Of a DNA stretch of 64,000 nucleotides, positions 1 to 7,834 are shown one piece after another. Under the pieces are notes generated by a model. The model saw only the letters and a program-made list of their open reading frames with translations. It did not search any database and had not been told where the DNA came from. This DNA is from a virus: positions 1 through 64,000 of the IMG/VR virus record IMGVR_UViG_3300008113_000183; one strand, given 5' to 3'. The translations under genes and the position numbers were made by a program. Every line of letters starts with the position of its first letter. Position 1 is the stretch's first letter.

Positions 1-675
1 GTACTTTGGATCTATCTTTGATATTTCCGTTTGTTTTATCTTACTTATTTGATCTGGTGTGTATATTTTATAGATTTCTTTCTCAATAAAATAACCACTT
101 CTCCAGTTTAAGACTTTTGATATGTTCGTCTCGTGTTTTGCAAACACGTTACATATTACTGCGCCACCATATATTTTTACTAGGTTTTCAAACTTTTTAA
201 TTAAGTCCTCTTTATTTGAGCCGATTACTTTTGTTTCTTCTGCTTTCGTATAAAGCCAATTAAAAGCCTGTCGGGTTAAGGGCAAATAATCTATAGAGTC
301 TACAACACCATACTGTAATAGTTTCTTCCTATTATTTCTGATTTTTATATCGTCTTCAACAACTTTTTTATACATATGAACCCAGTCTCTCTCATTGAAC
401 TGAGACCAAGTAGGGCACCAAAATAAAAGATTTTGTGGAGGATCTGGAATTACTTTTTTATCGTAGATAGGAATCAAGCTGGCGCAAGCTATAGATTTTC
501 TCATGTGCATTTTTGCTGAGTCATCCTCAGTAATTTTGTTTTTTGTATTAGCCCAAAATTTTGCAATGTGTGGCTTCCAGTCAATGTCTGAAACATATAT
601 CCTAAGGTACATGTCCGCAACGTTTGTGGGTAGTGATTCACCATTAACAACCTTTTGCAGATCTTCAATTAACAT
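1..675 (-). CDS. hypothetical protein, C-terminus cut by the window edge
   Basis: An open frame of 225 codons runs from ATG at 675 off the left edge with no stop. It begins MLIEDLQKVVNGES and is soluble, charged and mixed alpha/beta by eye, with Trp/Cys-containing stretches such as LLFWCPTW near residue 86. No signal peptide, membrane segment or known catalytic motif is visible, and I do not recognise the family. An AAGG-type ribosome site lies about 6 bases upstream of the ATG (TAAAGGTTATATG). It starts just after a rho-independent terminator, so it probably opens a separate transcription unit from the tail operon. It has no in-frame CGG codon. Confidence 0.75.
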   Translation of the reverse strand, partial: MLIEDLQKVVNGESLPTNVADMYLRIYVSDIDWKPHIAKFWANTKNKITEDDSAKMHMRKSIACASLIPIYDKKVIPDPPQNLLFWCPTWSQFNERDWVHMYKKVVEDDIKIRNNRKKLLQYGVVDSIDYLPLTRQAFNWLYTKAEETKVIGSNKEDLIKKFENLVKIYGGAVICNVFAKHETNISKVLNWRSGYFIEKEIYKIYTPDQISKIKQTEISKIDPKY

Positions 676-733
676 ATAACCTTTATACCTCTACCTAAAC
701 TTACTGAAACCTATAAAACTACTTACAAAAGAG

Positions 734-756
734 AAAAACCCGCTCATACGAGCGGG
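734..756 (-). terminator. rho-independent terminator ending the tail operon
   Basis: Read on the minus strand, CCCGCTC and GAGCGGG form a perfect 7-bp GC-rich stem (750-756 with 739-745) around a GTAT loop. A run of T follows (complement of the A-run at 734-738). It lies 63 bases past the stop of the last small gene and before the next gene's start, so it should close the long leftward transcription unit. Confidence 0.85.
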
Positions 757-819
757 AGTTTCTAGTAATCCGCCTACAACATTATATCATCGTAATGATG
801 AATTGCGTATGTGTGTAGA

Positions 820-1128
820 CTATTTGGTAATCTTTCTTCTAACATCTTTTTCTAGCATGAGGTGAAATGTTACAATCATCCACGCTGCCATTACTGGAAA
901 CTTAGACATTTTACCTTCTGATAGTCTCCAGAAACTTCTAGTTAGAGTTTCTGCTTTTTTGCTTTTGATGGCGAATATATCATACCCTACAACAAAAGCT
1001 ACTAAAGCTGCCCATCCAATTAAACCTGTTGTCCTAGAATCTTTTTCTAGATTAACAGGAGAGCTAAAATAATTAGAGAGCTTGTGAAGAGGGTACGCCT
1101 CTCCATTCTTGGATCTTGTTCTTGCCAT
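820..1128 (-). CDS. small membrane protein, 102 aa
   Basis: The start is taken at ATG 1128 (MARTRSKNGEAY). The open frame continues further upstream, but that part is antisense-like shadow of the neighbouring gene. Residues about 38-55 (WAALVAFVVGYDIFAIK) form a membrane segment. A conserved-looking stretch ETLTRSFWRLSE follows, then a second hydrophobic stretch (FPVMAAWMIVTFHLML) and a basic tail. This arrangement recalls small holin-sized membrane proteins common in actinobacteriophages, but that is from memory and tentative. A lysis role (holin or spanin-like) is possible and unproven. It overlaps the end of the upstream structural gene by 56 bases, and no strong ribosome site is visible, so translational coupling is likely. 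Confidence 0.65.
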   Translation of the reverse strand: MARTRSKNGEAYPLHKLSNYFSSPVNLEKDSRTTGLIGWAALVAFVVGYDIFAIKSKKAETLTRSFWRLSEGKMSKFPVMAAWMIVTFHLMLEKDVRRKITK

Positions 1129-1708
1129 ACTCATTATCATAATCTGTAGGAAGCGCCTGACCATAGCCAGAGGTGAATACCTTTGCAGCGCTAAGACCAT
1201 TATACTCGTCTGGTCTGAAAGATCCAAATGAAGCTGGTGCTCCCTGTGCATCTGTTCTTGGTGCATGACCTGTGTTAGCGAAAACGTTTGCCGATGAAAC
1301 ACCGTCAAAGATATAGTTATTGTAGCTATAATCGCTTGTTCTGTCAGCATGGCCAAAGCCACTTGGGAACGCTGCAGAGCCTGCTAAGCCCTTGTACTCC
1401 ATTGGACGGAATCTTGCACCATCGTATGTTGCAGTGCCGTCTGGGAACGTTCCAGCGAGTGGGTGAATATAAAGGCTAGTGCCGTTAAAAATTTGTGAAA
1501 GCAGCACATTGCCAGGATGATATCCAGTACCGGGGGTATGGTCATTGTCTGGTGCGCCATCTAAAATGTGGCTTGTGCTATAAAGTGGGTAATATGAATA
1601 GGTCCCTGCGCCTTTGGCCTTACCAGTCATCGTGGTATATGGATTCACCATTGCAGCAGTGTTTTGACCCTTAAGTACAGGACGAGGTCCTACATAAAAA
1701 GTAGCCAT
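1073..1708 (-). CDS. Gly/Tyr-rich structural protein with three internal repeats, 211 aa
   Basis: The start ATG at 1708 has a strong ribosome site (AAGGAGACTAAAATG). The protein is rich in Gly, Tyr, Ser, Asn and Phe and has no Cys. It carries three related units of about 30-37 residues between roughly residues 105 and 200. Their core is [YF]xG[LV]xxAxxFxSGxGxA, as in EYKGLAGSAAFPSGFG, IFDGVSSANVFANTG and EYNGLSAAKVFTSGYG. FRPxEY precedes the first and third units. The composition and the strong ribosome site suggest an abundant virion protein, such as a decoration or fibre-tip protein. The family is not recognised. The gap upstream (1709-1765) holds only an AT-rich stretch and a weak 6-bp hairpin. 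Confidence 0.75.
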   Translation of the reverse strand: MATFYVGPRPVLKGQNTAAMVNPYTTMTGKAKGAGTYSYYPLYSTSHILDGAPDNDHTPGTGYHPGNVLLSQIFNGTSLYIHPLAGTFPDGTATYDGARFRPMEYKGLAGSAAFPSGFGHADRTSDYSYNNYIFDGVSSANVFANTGHAPRTDAQGAPASFGSFRPDEYNGLSAAKVFTSGYGQALPTDYDNEYGKNKIQEWRGVPSSQAL

Positions 1709-1765
1709 TTTAGTCTCCTTGGATAAGCTCTTAAGCTTATATAGTAATTATGAATATTGTTATCT

Positions 1766-3019
1766 TTAGTTATAATTCACCACTAAATCAGACAAAACAG
1801 GAGCAGTGCCGTCTGGAAGCTGATTTAGGGTAACTTCTATCCAAACAGAGTTGGATGAACCAGGATTATCTAGGGTATAGATTGACCCATCGTTGTAAAT
1901 TACCCTATGACTAAATGCCTGAGATAATAAAGATGGGGAAACGTTGTATATTTTTGGGGTAACATTAGTTATTGAGCTAATAGTTTGACCCTCTGGAGCA
2001 TCAAATTTAAATATCATTCTACCAGTTGGCAGAAACTTATCGTATCTAATATCTAAATCGCTTAATCCATATGTATATATTTTCTTATTATTCTCAATAA
2101 GATAATTTTTTTGTCTCATTGCTATTCTAATAGCAGTGATTTCTGATTCTGGGAAGTAGAAAGCTATTGGTCCAGAATTTAAAATATAATCAGATCCAAG
2201 AGTTGTCCAAGACCCTGGTGGAACCTTGCCAACTGCCTCTGTGTTTCCGTCATAGAGCCTATCTCTATTAAGTGGGTACCAAACATCGTCTTCTGACATC
2301 GTTGGATTCTGAAGTGTTGTGTACTGAATAGAAAGAATATCTACGCCAAACAAAGGAAATGGATTTAGTTTTAAAAAGTTAGTTTTTTTAGAACCAGTAT
2401 ACTCAGATGGTATCTTTATATAGAGATACATTTGAGCCCCATAGGGAGATGTTGTTTCCGATATTATACTGCGCTTCCAGTATTTGTCTGATCTATCCAA
2501 AATAGCATTATAGACATTTGTACTATCAACAATGGCACCTTGTGTGTCGACTCCTGCAAGGTTATTTGAGACTCTTGTTTCAAAGAAGTCTGGAATGATT
2601 TGACCACTTATGCCAGTAAAGAATTTTAATTTAGAATGCGAGGATCCGTCTACTTTTGGCAGGGTGACGATATTGTAAACTGGATCATATGACAAAACTT
2701 CATCGCCCTGAAGTCCAGATTCACCACTTGGTATTGCTATATTATCTATTTGCGAATAGCTGTGGATTGAGATTAGATCTTCTGCTGCCTCTAGAGCTTT
2801 TACTCTGTCTTCCATATCTTTGATATATTGATTAATAAAGATATGATCTTTTAAAACTCTTTGAAAAGCTTCCGTAAGCTTTTGGTCTGTTACGTTATAT
2901 TTATTGTATAAATAAACTAGATCTTTGTAATTTTCTTCTATTCTTGCATTGTGATCAGAGCTGTCTACGGGGCCGTTATACTGCCTAGTTCTTTTTTGAG
3001 TGTATATAAATTCAGACAT
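1766..3019 (-). CDS. baseplate-periphery/fibre-network protein, 417 aa
   Basis: The N-terminal ~95 residues are helical, with coiled-coil-like spacing (for example LTEAFQRVLKDHIFINQYI). The rest is beta-rich and ends in TAPVLSDLVVNYN. Three other proteins in this cluster (3431-5590, 5587-7833, 7835-10495) share this plan of helical stalk plus beta-sandwich and a similar final strand. That points to a set of related virion proteins at the tail tip. The place of the gene, after the baseplate wedge genes and before the end of the operon, fits baseplate periphery or fibre attachment. No catalytic motif is seen. Function is inferred from position and architecture only. Confidence 0.7.
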   Translation of the reverse strand: MSEFIYTQKRTRQYNGPVDSSDHNARIEENYKDLVYLYNKYNVTDQKLTEAFQRVLKDHIFINQYIKDMEDRVKALEAAEDLISIHSYSQIDNIAIPSGESGLQGDEVLSYDPVYNIVTLPKVDGSSHSKLKFFTGISGQIIPDFFETRVSNNLAGVDTQGAIVDSTNVYNAILDRSDKYWKRSIISETTSPYGAQMYLYIKIPSEYTGSKKTNFLKLNPFPLFGVDILSIQYTTLQNPTMSEDDVWYPLNRDRLYDGNTEAVGKVPPGSWTTLGSDYILNSGPIAFYFPESEITAIRIAMRQKNYLIENNKKIYTYGLSDLDIRYDKFLPTGRMIFKFDAPEGQTISSITNVTPKIYNVSPSLLSQAFSHRVIYNDGSIYTLDNPGSSNSVWIEVTLNQLPDGTAPVLSDLVVNYN

Positions 3020-3020
3020 T

Positions 3021-3422
3021 TTATCCGTTTAGCCTTCTTTTTTCTAGCATTTTGATTTTTTTAGACAGCCTATTCATCTTTGAAGCCACTGTATCAAGAG
3101 TGTCTATTTGCACATAATCTGGAGTAGCAGAATCGCCGTAGTACTCAAATTGAATGTCGCTAAATATATAGTACTTTCCGTCATTATAATCTTCATGTAT
3201 CTGAGTTTTTTCTGGATCATATTGACCCACAAAAATTCTTTGCTCATCATATATCCTGTTATCTATATCCTGTATAGAGTCTTCAAGTCTATGCATATCG
3301 ATTAGTATCTTATTCATTTCTAGATTTTCCATTGTAGAATCTCTAGGGCCTCTAAACACACTTCTATACCTTTGGTATAGAGGCTGTATTATTCTCTTTA
3401 TTTCGGTGTAAGTTCTTGCCAT
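3021..3422 (-). CDS. small coiled-coil structural protein, 133 aa
   Basis: It lies tightly between two larger relatives, with a 1-base gap downstream and 8 bases upstream. Residues about 35-60 (LIDMHRLEDSIQDIDNRI) and 110-130 (VASKMNRLSKKIKMLEKRR) are heptad-like helices flanking a short Tyr/Asp-rich segment. That segment contains SATPDY, an example of the [AS]TP tripeptide that recurs in the wedge protein at 15925-20530. No known domain was recognised. Its position suggests a small linker within the same baseplate-fibre assembly. Confidence 0.65.
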   Translation of the reverse strand: MARTYTEIKRIIQPLYQRYRSVFRGPRDSTMENLEMNKILIDMHRLEDSIQDIDNRIYDEQRIFVGQYDPEKTQIHEDYNDGKYYIFSDIQFEYYGDSATPDYVQIDTLDTVASKMNRLSKKIKMLEKRRLNG

Positions 3423-3430
3423 TTTAAATC

Positions 3431-5590
3431 CTAATTACTATTTTTAAATTTAATTCTATAAGAACCCAAAGACGGGGTACCAAACGGACTAGAAAACCTA
3501 GAAAAATCTGCCCTAAAACGTATGGCGCTTACCGGATTATTAGAGTTCTTTTGGAATACAATTCTTGAATTATCGTTAACTTTTGATCTACAAAGTATCT
3601 CGTTATTGCCAAGATAATTATCTATGGTAAAGACCGTATCATTTTCTGTTCTATTAATTCTAAAATCAAATGGATCTACATATGAATAGTACTTAATAAA
3701 AGGGACCCCATATGTAGAAATTGAAACTCCACTCATCAAGGAAATGGATCCAGAAGATGTACCCGATGCATCAAAAGTTACGACTATATTATTAACGCCC
3801 TTTTTAAATGACCAAGAAACTTCTTTAGTGGAAACTCCAGCTGGCATATCAGCCAGTAGTGTTCCGTTAAGATAAACAGCCATGTCCCATGCAACGGATG
3901 TGTCTGATTTGGATATAATATTTATAGCTTCTATATCTTCTTCTACTAAAAGAGAAGTCTGCAAGAATCCACTTATACCAGATAAGTTAAGGGCTATGGG
4001 AATAGATGGTATATTTGTTATTTGTATATTTCCAGGTTCAAAAACCTGAACATTTTCTAATGTTTTGTTGATTATAGAAGACCATCTATTGGTGTCTAAG
4101 TATAAACCATTTAAATATGATGTATATTTAAAACTAAAACAGTTTACAGAGTCTAATAAATAGGAATTATAAGGAGAATCTTGTTCGTTAAGCTTAGCGA
4201 CTCTACGAACAGAAATACCATTATATATAGAAGTAGAAGGATTTTTGACAGATAGATTATTCTCTGTCGATTCATCATAAAGCTTTAAGTCATTTGTTGA
4301 TGGGTTTGACTTTATGTTTTTAAATACTTTATTTGATCTAGAAAAAGAAATAATTTGATCAAAAGCTGCTGAGTTTTCCGTTGAAGAAGAAATTGGTATC
4401 CAATTAAAATCTGATATTCCACTTGCTCCCTGAACATCTTCGGCAATAAAGAAATTAATATTTCCTACATTTTGATTTTCGTTTACTGCTTCAATACTTA
4501 CGGCATCGATTATCTTATTTACATCTCCTGCAGGTATTGATATTGGAGAACTAATCAGCGTAGCATTAGCGTCATAGTATTGACCGCTAACTATAAGATC
4601 TCTTATGCAGAAAGTGTATTTATACTTATTTTTAGTATTTAGTTGATCAACATAATCTGGCTCATGTTTAATTAGAGTGATTCTTAAGCTACCAGATAGC
4701 TGTGGATCAAAATCAAATGAAAATCTATCATAATCTGAATTAGATTGTTTTCTTCTAAATTGTGAAGAATTTAAATTTTGTTGATTAATTAATTCTACTA
4801 CAGTGGTAACAGCAGAACCAGTTGAAAGTTTGCCGTCAACCTTAGAAATAACAAAAGGAGCGTCTAATGGTATGTTCATTATTAACGCACATGGTCCAAT
4901 AATGTCTGAGCTAAATTCAACTTTTGACATAGTATTATTTAGTCCATCAAACATGTTATTTACATCTGGCATTTGTCTGTCTGTACTAGCAATGTTGCCA
5001 TTAAACATTATTCTATATTGCACATTAGAATAATTGACCTTTCCTGGAGCATTAAAATCTAGTACATTAGACTTAAGCTTAGGAAGAGTAGTCTTTTTAT
5101 TTTCTGTATCAACAAATGCATTTGTTAATGATAAATCTACATTATTTAAATTTGCAAAAGATTCACTAAACGAATAAAAAAATCCATCTGTGTTTGATAT
5201 AGAGAATAAAATTGAATCTATTTTCTTTTCTAGGTCAATTCTTTTTTGTTTTAAGAAGTCTATTTTTTTGTTTAAGTAACTTACTGAATCCATTAATTTT
5301 TCTGTGTTATCATCTATGGAATCGTACAAGACATCAAGATTGAGTATATATCTTGCCATAAAATTATTCATTATTTCTGGACTAGTAATAGGAGTATTTC
5401 TCAATAGACTAGGGTCTACTCTTAACGGAACGCCAATCCTGTTGGTGGAAAAATAATTATCAAACTCTTTTTTTATTTCGTCATCGTTCGGTTGTCTTAA
5501 GGCAGTATCTGATTCGTTAAGGCCTGTTGAATAAAATGATCTATAAAGATTCTCTAAAAATTTTCTTTTTTGTATTTCTGAAATACTCAT
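3431..5590 (-). CDS. large baseplate-periphery/fibre-network protein, 719 aa
   Basis: The start ATG overlaps the stop of the upstream gene by 4 bases (ATGA), which implies coupled translation. The first ~130 residues are helical, with a clear coiled coil near 100-130 (LNKKIDFLKQKRIDLEKKI). The remaining ~590 residues are beta-rich, Asn/Ser-rich and probably several beta-sandwich domains. The last strand (LGSYRIKFKNSN) resembles the ends of the neighbouring paralogs. No enzymatic signature is visible. It is most likely one of a set of elongated adsorption-apparatus proteins, possibly carrying carbohydrate-binding folds. Confidence 0.7.
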   Translation of the reverse strand: MSISEIQKRKFLENLYRSFYSTGLNESDTALRQPNDDEIKKEFDNYFSTNRIGVPLRVDPSLLRNTPITSPEIMNNFMARYILNLDVLYDSIDDNTEKLMDSVSYLNKKIDFLKQKRIDLEKKIDSILFSISNTDGFFYSFSESFANLNNVDLSLTNAFVDTENKKTTLPKLKSNVLDFNAPGKVNYSNVQYRIMFNGNIASTDRQMPDVNNMFDGLNNTMSKVEFSSDIIGPCALIMNIPLDAPFVISKVDGKLSTGSAVTTVVELINQQNLNSSQFRRKQSNSDYDRFSFDFDPQLSGSLRITLIKHEPDYVDQLNTKNKYKYTFCIRDLIVSGQYYDANATLISSPISIPAGDVNKIIDAVSIEAVNENQNVGNINFFIAEDVQGASGISDFNWIPISSSTENSAAFDQIISFSRSNKVFKNIKSNPSTNDLKLYDESTENNLSVKNPSTSIYNGISVRRVAKLNEQDSPYNSYLLDSVNCFSFKYTSYLNGLYLDTNRWSSIINKTLENVQVFEPGNIQITNIPSIPIALNLSGISGFLQTSLLVEEDIEAINIISKSDTSVAWDMAVYLNGTLLADMPAGVSTKEVSWSFKKGVNNIVVTFDASGTSSGSISLMSGVSISTYGVPFIKYYSYVDPFDFRINRTENDTVFTIDNYLGNNEILCRSKVNDNSRIVFQKNSNNPVSAIRFRADFSRFSSPFGTPSLGSYRIKFKNSN

Positions 5591-7833
5591 ACTTGTTTTA
5601 CCTTTACGCCGACTTTATAGGAATATAATATTGGAGTTACATTTTTTGAAGATGGTTTTTTCATGTCAATTTTTAGAATAAAACTTTTGACAGAAGCTGG
5701 AATTTTTGGCGGAAATAAATAGCTTACGCCTGGTAATCTAAATCTTTCTTCTATATTTTGATTTATAGCTAATACTTCTGGAGTATTTCTAAAAGGACTT
5801 TCGATTGATGAAATTTGTACCCAATTAACCCCATCGTCAAAAGATACACTATATTGAATATAGTCATTTATATCTGCGCTAATTGGGCCAGAAAAAGAAG
5901 ACTCTGAAGAAACTGTTAGATATTCTATCTCAGAAGGAGTATCGTATCTTCTGGAAACAATTTGACCAGCGTCTGCGTATGTTTCCAGTCCTACAGCAAT
6001 ATCTCTTAATCCTATAGATTTTCTTTGAGCATCTAGTATGTCATAGTCTCTAACTAGATTAATCTTATAGCTTCTTGTTTCAGTATCTGTATCTTTGCTA
6101 TTAGTTTCAACTCTGTTTATGCTTCCCTCTACTAATCCAAATTTTTCATATTTGCTTTTGGATGTTCCTTGATAACTTCCGTTAAACCAAGCAGTTATTA
6201 AATCAAGGAAAGAAGCCCACTCACTAGTTAGAGTTGAAGATATATATGGAGACCTACTGTCGGAAGAATTACTTAGCACATATGAACTAGAAAAATAATC
6301 TTCTGGTTTGATTGCGGCATTGTTGGATACGTAGCCAGGAAGTCCATATGAACCACCGGATATCTCAGTAAAGTCTGTAAAAAACTTTTTTGTTATTCTA
6401 TATGTTTTTCCATCTCGTCCTTGAGCTTGGAGGCAATAACCCTTAAGTTTTGGTATAGACCTCTGAAGTTTAACATCAATTGAGTTTGTGTTATTTACTT
6501 CAGCTTTTAATATGTTTGGAGTATTTACATTTGGAATCAAAACTTTAGTATCATAAATCTTTGATGACCACGGTATTTCTGGAAAAGATAAATCTTCAAC
6601 AACTATTGGATCCTCTGGAGAGAATCTCGTTTGTCCGTAGTATGGATTACCAGCTTTGGTTGTTGAGTCTGGTTCATAGTAAAGGTGCTTAATCTTTACA
6701 TCTGTAGCTTCTGATTGTTCAAATGTAATCTTTATTTTTTTAACATTTCTTTCTTGAAATCTTACTTTAGCTTCTCTGTAATAAAAGTACTTTGCTTTCT
6801 CTAAAGAAGATGGGATAAAGCTTGAGCTAATCCATATTGGATTAGGTATAATGTTTTCAACTACATCTTTTTCATCGGTAACTTCTATTTTTGTAACCAT
6901 AACATCTTTTGTTAATGAATTTCCACTACCAAAATAAGGAAGTATGTTCACGAAGTTCGCAGGTTGGGCATATTCAGCTTCCATTAACAGCGCTAAAACA
7001 AGTTTTGGACCGCCAAACGAAGACCAGTCTTGATACTTTACTCCATTGTCAGTGCCTGCCGAGCTACTATACTTAAATTCAAAATCTTTTGCATTAGCTG
7101 GTTTGTTTTTAACATTGATCTGTTCGTATTCAAAAAATGTTGTTGGATTATTATCCCTGATATTTTCTTTATTTCTAGAAGTTGGAGTATCTTTAAAGAA
7201 GTATCTGTAGTCTGAATCAGTTTCGCTTAGTCTGTAAGCTTCATGATTATTTCCCGCAAAACCGTTGGACTCTGGTTCTATAAATACATATTTAGTATTC
7301 CAGTTTTTTATCTGATTAATAGAAAGAGTCATTTGTCCACTTTCTATAAGTGGAATAACTGTAGAGTCTTTTATTTTTGAAAAGTCTATATAATCAGAAC
7401 TATCAAATGAATTTCCAAAATAGTAGAGATCGCTTGATGGTCCACTTGAGTACATCTGCAAAACTTTTACTTTACTTTTAATTCTGTTAATAAATTTATT
7501 CTCTTGTTCAATTTCTGAACTAAAAAGATTAAAAGAGTTTACAAGTCCAGCAGAAATATAGTCTAATTGCTTAGATATTGTATTTATATCAATTGAGTAG
7601 TTTGCTGTAAAGGTGTTAAACTTTTCAGATATTGGCGGTTCACCTTTAATGTATGGAACAAAATCTGTTAGTGGTCCAGAAATTCTTTGATTTAAAAATG
7701 ATATAAGATTCTGGTATTCTTCAAGAAGTTTTTTATTTGTTGGAAATTTATTTTCCCTATAATCAATAATAAACTTTGAAACTTTTGAAATTATTTGATC
7801 ATAAACAACTGTATTTGTAGATAGCTGAGTCAT
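5587..7833 (-). CDS. large baseplate-periphery/fibre-network protein, 748 aa
   Basis: It shares its architecture with the neighbours. A helical N-terminus (~residues 1-120, including LLEEYQNLISFLNQRI and EIEQENKFINRIKSKVKVL) is followed by beta-rich modules. The C-terminal strand is TPILYSYKVGVKVKQV. Near residue 655 the motif YSVSFDDGVNWVQI resembles exposed beta-sandwich (discoidin-like) modules of phage structural proteins. The stop overlaps the next start by 4 bases, and only 1 base separates it from the upstream gene. The role is inferred from its place in the baseplate cluster. Confidence 0.7.
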   Translation of the reverse strand: MTQLSTNTVVYDQIISKVSKFIIDYRENKFPTNKKLLEEYQNLISFLNQRISGPLTDFVPYIKGEPPISEKFNTFTANYSIDINTISKQLDYISAGLVNSFNLFSSEIEQENKFINRIKSKVKVLQMYSSGPSSDLYYFGNSFDSSDYIDFSKIKDSTVIPLIESGQMTLSINQIKNWNTKYVFIEPESNGFAGNNHEAYRLSETDSDYRYFFKDTPTSRNKENIRDNNPTTFFEYEQINVKNKPANAKDFEFKYSSSAGTDNGVKYQDWSSFGGPKLVLALLMEAEYAQPANFVNILPYFGSGNSLTKDVMVTKIEVTDEKDVVENIIPNPIWISSSFIPSSLEKAKYFYYREAKVRFQERNVKKIKITFEQSEATDVKIKHLYYEPDSTTKAGNPYYGQTRFSPEDPIVVEDLSFPEIPWSSKIYDTKVLIPNVNTPNILKAEVNNTNSIDVKLQRSIPKLKGYCLQAQGRDGKTYRITKKFFTDFTEISGGSYGLPGYVSNNAAIKPEDYFSSSYVLSNSSDSRSPYISSTLTSEWASFLDLITAWFNGSYQGTSKSKYEKFGLVEGSINRVETNSKDTDTETRSYKINLVRDYDILDAQRKSIGLRDIAVGLETYADAGQIVSRRYDTPSEIEYLTVSSESSFSGPISADINDYIQYSVSFDDGVNWVQISSIESPFRNTPEVLAINQNIEERFRLPGVSYLFPPKIPASVKSFILKIDMKKPSSKNVTPILYSYKVGVKVKQV

Positions 7834-7834
7834 T

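Noticed and set aside
1073-1128. A +1 join between the repeat protein and the small membrane protein
   Set aside because: There is no CGG in the overlap, and the membrane protein has its own ATG and a distinct composition. It is an ordinary overlap.
1724-1739. Hairpin TAAGCT/AGCTTA before the repeat-protein gene as terminator or operator
   Set aside because: It is only 6 bp, self-complementary by composition, has no T-run and shows no second copy elsewhere.
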